Below, in pieces: positions 59,588 through 64,000 of a stretch of 64,000 nt of DNA. Within the stretch, counting starts at the first letter, position 1. Every line of letters begins with the position of its first letter. The notes under the pieces are model-generated. The model was not told where the DNA came from. It searched no databases and was given only the letters and a program-made list of their open reading frames with translations. This DNA comes from Carya illinoinensis (taxonomy: Eukaryota; Streptophyta; Magnoliopsida; Fagales; Juglandaceae): contig NC_056756.1 in the NCBI RefSeq assembly GCF_018687715.1, positions 35,552,480 to 35,616,479 of the forward strand. Reading direction: 5' to 3'. The position numbers and the translations under genes were made by a program.

Positions 59588-59834
59588 TGTCAAAATTCCT
59601 AGACTATAATGAGCAAATAGGCTATAATTTCGGTCAATATTTTCAGGACACGAGTACTGTAAACAATGCCATCAATTGATGAGACCACCTACACTTTTTT
59701 TAAAAGACTAATACTTTAAAAAGAAAAACGAAAAAAGATATAAACATCATGAACTTTTTTTTTTTTTCAAATTTAGTACTTTCACTTAAGAATCCAAGAA
59801 TCCAGGTTAGAATTAATAAGTGATGAAGACATTA

Positions 59835-60214
59835 GGATTGATTTGGATGAGCTCAGATGAGATGATATGTGAATAGTATTGAAATTGTTTGCGAATAATG
59901 AAATAGTTTGAATTAATATGTTTTATGGAGTTTTGAGAAATGAGAGAAAAAAAGTTGACTAAAAATATTATAAATTTAAAATATTATTATTAGAATATAA
60001 TTTTTTTAATATAATTTTTATTTTGGGATTTTGAAAAAGTTGAATTATTTTTTGTGTTTTATCTAAAAGTTTGAAAAAATTATAATGAATAGGTATTGAT
60101 TTGATAAAAAAGTTTAAAAATTTGAAATTAAAAAATGTTTGTATTTCTAGTATTTAGATATTGAGATAATTAGATGGGTTGAGTAGGGAGATTTTGCTAT
60201 CCAAACCAGGCCTT
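59835..60214 (+). mobile_element. MITE copy 1 (GATGAGATG family)
   Basis: Begins TTGATTTGGATGAGCTCAGATGAGATG and ends TATCCAAACCAGGCC. It is homologous, in inverted orientation, to 60215-60582 (shared GAATAGTATTGAAA, TTTATGGAGTTTTG, GAAAAAGTTGAATT). Confidence 0.7.
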
Positions 60215-60582
60215 AAGGCCCATTTTCACATATGGTCTCAACCCATCTCATCTCAACATTTAAATAATATTCAAATACAAATACTTTTCAATTTTAAATT
60301 TTTAGTTTTTCAACTTTTTCATTTAATCATTACCAAATAATTACAATTTTTCCAACTTCTAAAAAAACAAAAACCAATTCATCTTTTTCAAATAAAAAAA
60401 TAAAAATAAAAATAAAAAATAATATTATAACAACATTTTAACTTTATAATTTTTTTATTAAACTTTTTCTTTCCTTTCCCAAAATTTCATAAAGCATCTT
60501 AACTCAAATGTTTCACTACTATTCACAAACTATCTCATTATTATTCATATATTTCTTATCTTTGTAACTAAACAAGACCTTA
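60215..60582 (-). mobile_element. MITE copy 2, inverted
   Basis: The reverse complement begins AAGGTCTTGTTTAGTTACAAAG and ends GATGAGATGGGTTGAGACC. Together with copy 1 it makes a long imperfect inverted repeat meeting at GGCCTTAAGGCC (60209-60220). Confidence 0.7.
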
Positions 60583-62100
60583 TAAAGATATTAAAACCTT
60601 GATCATAATTAGTAAAAGAAAAAAAGGAGGAAATAGAAAATTACAGCTGGGTTTCTTGGATAATCTTCAACGACATTCTTCTCAATTAATATGCACATAT
60701 ATATATTAAATCTATTATCCATTTAAACTCTGTATGCAACAAACCAACACAATCACATGGCTCCATAATATCCCAACCTTCACAAATACTATACTCAATC
60801 AATAAGCCTTTTAAAAATGCATACAAACACACATACCCAATCCATAGTTCAATTAACTTTGCATATAATAGATAAACCCAATCCCATACTTTACAATCTT
60901 TATGTTTTTCCAAATTTCACTTACAACTCTATTTCAATCCCAACCAACACGTCACTTTTCGTAGTTTATTGAAATCAACACGTTTAATATATAAAATACG
61001 TCCATGATTAAAAACACCTAAATAACACTGAAATGATTCCATATGTTTAAAGCCAGTGATCTATCTTTACACAACCATCAAAACACTGAAACAACGAAAT
61101 AAACAACACTTTACAAAGTATGTCAAAACCACATAGCTCATCCCAACACTTCACATGGCATTCGGTCTCTTTACAAACTATATAATCATCCAATCACTTC
61201 ACACGACATACGACCATAGTACAACCATACTTCACTTCTTCTCAATTTATCACAATCAACGCATTCAATATATACATAAAGTCTATCCATATATTCAAAC
61301 ACAACACCATTCAATCATATAGACATAATATTTCTTCAGATAAAGGGGTGAGGGTATACCACAAATTTAGGGGCTAGGCCATGGAGGAGGTGAAGATCAT
61401 GAAGGGCTGCTACCACTGCTTCCTTCTTTCTATTGTTGCTCACGGTGGCCTATGGTGGTTGAGGTGCTGTTAGCGTGGACTACAGGAGCAGTTCTAGTGG
61501 CTGGCAGAGGAAATCCTAAGGGAGAGGGAGAAGAGATTAGGAGGGAGAGAAGTCAAGATAGGAAGGAAGAAATAGAGATATGGAGTGAGATTTTGTGTGT
61601 GCTTGCTCACTGTGGCTGGGGATTAATGGTGTGGGTGCGGATTGAGAATGGGAGAAGTAGAGAGGCGTTGGGGGTTGGGGTGTTCCGTGTGGACAATGAT
61701 CGTTGGTTGTGTTCTACCACTTGAGTAGGTGGTCCACTAGGTGGCGCACGAAGGCGCTTGCAGTGGTAGCTAGGCTGGACTTCCATTGGTGACGAGTCCT
61801 TGCCGACATTTCTTGGGTTTCTTGGTAGAAATGTGTACGACAGAGTTGGGCTTCGGTGTGGGGCTAGTGGCGGCCTTGCTGCCATGGGTTACTACACCGG
61901 TGGTTGGTTGTTGTGGTTGTTGCCATGGGTGAGGAGAATGCTTGGGAGAGAGAGAAGTTAAGAGAGAGGGTCCACAATTGGAGAGAGAGAAGTTGAGAGA
62001 AAGCAATGAGAAATACAAAGGGGGGAAAAGGGAAGAGGGAAATATAAAAGTGTTTAGGAATAAGGAGGACAAGAAGGGAGAATGGAAAAGTTTTTTACAT
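60583..62100. other. Unclassified sequence, possibly an old minus-strand LTR
   Basis: 60600-61340 is C/A-rich on the plus strand; 61340-62090 is G-rich with GAGAGAGAGAAG near its end. On the minus strand this is a pyrimidine-rich leader-like stretch of the sort found in Gypsy LTRs. Frames on both strands (for example 61770-62072 minus) lack known domains. No terminal duplication identified. Confidence 0.4.
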
Positions 62101-62700
62101 TTTATTATGACCTTTTGTGGTGATTTACTGTTGTTATAGAAGAGTAAGAAGTGTCACAAAAAAATTTTCCATCAACATTATTTGTGAATGTATGGTGTCA
62201 CCGGAAAATAATAACAACGAGCTATTGTTCAAATGGAGCCAAACATATCCTAGTACAGTGTTCAGTCCAAATGCAAATACGTATTACTGGCTACTGGTCA
62301 TTAAAAGAGGTCTAAAGTGCACCAAATGGATTCCCGTACCCAAGCCACTTAGGATGGGAGTACCACTTAAAAGGATTTAAGTTTTTGTCGGGAAAAGTTG
62401 TCGCTAGTGACAAAGTTTGGTCCATTGCAAATAAGTTTCTTTTGCAAGGATGAAAAAACGTATGTTAATTAATTAACTACAACAAATGTGGGTCTTTCTT
62501 GCAACTGTTTTGGCCGAAAATAGTGTATAAAATGGTCGCAATCAGCCCATTGTGGCGATTTGTTATTGTTACTGGTTGGCCCCTGAATTTTAGTCCCAAT
62601 CGCCACTTTTTCCAGCCATTCATCTAGTGGCCACAATCAATCAACTCTTTTTGACTGTTGAGTTCGTCCCAAATAACCTGCCATATAGTCAAAAATGAAG
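62101..62700. other. Unclassified repeat with direct TTGTGGYGATTT motifs
   Basis: TTGTGGTGATTT (62115-62126) and TTGTGGCGATTT (62550-62561) head similar 25-bp words; more CGCCAC and GGCCACAATC words lie at 62600-62640. It resembles subterminal repeats of DNA transposons, but no terminal inverted repeats were found. Confidence 0.35.
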
Positions 62701-63211
62701 GTAACAAAATATAAAAAGTAATCTTTTCCTAAGGATAATGTTGCCGCAATTAATCATTACTGGCCAGAAATTACTTTTACATACTGGAAGGCAATCATGC
62801 TTTTTTTTCTCCAAAAGCTTCAGTTGTAGAGTCAACACACTTCTAGAATCATATGAGAATTGAATACTATTTGCAGCCAAGAGAACTGAACATAAAACTC
62901 CAAGGTTTTAACAATTAAGAGGCTAATTGACAATGAATAATTAGAAAATGTAGATTTATCAGAGTACATGGCGAATGAAAGTCCATATATTCAATCCCAA
63001 ATTCCAGATCGAAGAAATTCTTGAACTTATATGAGTTCTCAAAGTACATGGAAATACATATTTTGGAGAAGTTGTGTAACTTAACCAACAAGTTATGCCA
63101 ACTTAGAGTTTGGAGCTATTGAGATAGAGACCAACTCAAATACACAGATGAGAAAATTTTGATAAAAGATGGTGAAGATACTTCAATGCATTCTCTCTAC
63201 TCTGTACTTAC

Positions 63212-63291
63212 GTGACTGCCTACCCTTTCTTTTCCATTTATCATTTCTAGCTAGCTGATTCTTTTCTTCTATCTCTTGAACCTTGCATTTC
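63212..63291 (-). other. Candidate isolated exon
   Basis: On the minus strand, TGTTTGCAG/G and C/GTAAGT are near-consensus splice sites flanking 80 bp that are open in one frame, reading KCKVQEIEEKNQLARNDKWK. I do not recognise the family. It may be a first trace of a gene lying mostly to the right of the window, or chance. Confidence 0.3.
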
Positions 63292-64000
63292 CTGCAAACA
63301 GTTCCAGCATGAACAAAAAGAGTAGCACAGACAACATGGCAAAATTAAATCTTCATTTTAAAAGATTTAATTAACTAATTAACTATAACTCACATCAAAT
63401 ATAAAGATTAATAAATATATTTAAGACATGCATAATACTCCCAATCAGTAAGTTTTCTGAGGCAGCCAAGGCATTTTCTCTTTTACTTTAACCAAAGCTA
63501 CATTACCCATCATCCCAGCATATCAAGTTTTACATAGAAAATCTCCTCCATTGCAACACTAGGCTGAAAGAAATTAGAATCTTTGCAGCACACCCAAACA
63601 CAATTAACAAAAAAGAACAAAAAGAACAGAAATAGAATCTTTACAGCATGGCCAAGAATTAATTTTTCCACCACCAACTATATACCAGTTTTCATCAATG
63701 TTTATTCCAGCATGCCCATATTTGGCAGCCACTAAATTACCCTAGATTTGTTGTTAATTGGAACCATTCCATCTGCATGTATAGTTGAGCTTCTCAGACT
63801 ATAATACTAGGAAACAAAAAAATGCCTGGGCAGGGGATAAAACTTCAGGCAAACACTAAGTAGATGCCCAAAGTGTAGTATAATTGTCAACTTTCCAAAA
63901 TCTTGGCACTATGCATGTGCTTTTTGTGTTGTTTGTGTGCGTGTTAGTCCATGTGCATCATTCACTTGTGCTGGTAGGTGACACATACTAATAATCAAGG
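63292..64000. other. Right edge; no gene recognised
   Basis: AT-rich sequence without long frames, known motifs or repeats that I can identify. Confidence 0.5.

Noticed and set aside
62101..62700. CACTA or MULE terminal region
   Set aside because: Subterminal-like repeats are present but no terminal inverted repeats or target duplication, so no class can be assigned.
1..64000. Host tRNA or rRNA genes
   Set aside because: The tRNA-like words found (TGGTATCAGAGC, TGGCGCCATTGCC) are retrotransposon primer binding sites; no cloverleaf or rRNA sequence was noticed by eye.

Overview
This window is plant nuclear DNA, from an AT-rich, retrotransposon-dominated part of what is probably a woody eudicot genome. 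The evidence is spliceosomal GT-AG gene structure (a TPS-a terpene synthase and one exon of a Rab GDP-dissociation inhibitor), plant-type Copia and Gypsy lineages (Sirevirus, Tekay-like chromovirus, Athila-like), hAT-like MITEs, and no prokaryotic gene organisation. One MITE family (subterminal GATGAGATGAG and a TTTGGAT end) resembles families I associate with Fagales, perhaps Juglandaceae. That taxon guess is from memory and unproven.

Layout. (1) 1-10024: a minus-strand Sirevirus-type Copia element. Its 5' LTR is complete on the right (8983-10024) and its 3' LTR is cut by the window start. Gag-pol runs from 8913 to 3781 with one stop inside protease. A separate env-like ORF (1942-807) is broken by a poly(A) insertion and one stop. 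(2) 10856-40401: an outer Gypsy element with 4.6-kb LTRs, gag but no complete pol, and target duplication AGAGC. Its 3' LTR carries an Athila-like element (18636-36205), and that carries a Tekay-like chromovirus on the minus strand (24647-33891, target duplication CATAT). This is a three-level nest. (3) 41214-43312: a probable solo LTR. (4) 46720-48966: a degenerate sesquiterpene-synthase-type gene (six of the usual seven exons) with a recognisable TATA box. A solo LTR (49157-51413, AGAAG duplication) lies just downstream, in what should be the last intron. (5) 51579-55949: a 4.4-kb solo LTR (ACCAT duplication) with a nested MITE. (6) About 56.3-58.9 kb: a heavily deleted LTR element. (7) 59-64 kb: a lone GDI exon, a tail-to-tail MITE pair and unassigned sequence.

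No intact cellular gene is present; almost all coding capacity is retrotransposon polyprotein, and most of it is inactivated. The most notable structures are: a spliceosomal-type intron of 97 bp exactly at the gag/protease junction of the chromovirus, with a 98-bp counterpart at the same place in the outer element, which could set the Gag to Gag-Pol ratio by splicing; what looks like an independent promoter, 5' UTR and intron in front of the Sirevirus env-like ORF; and two target-duplication-flanked poly(A) insertions, one of them nothing but A.

All family assignments come from motif recognition by eye. No alignments or database searches were run.
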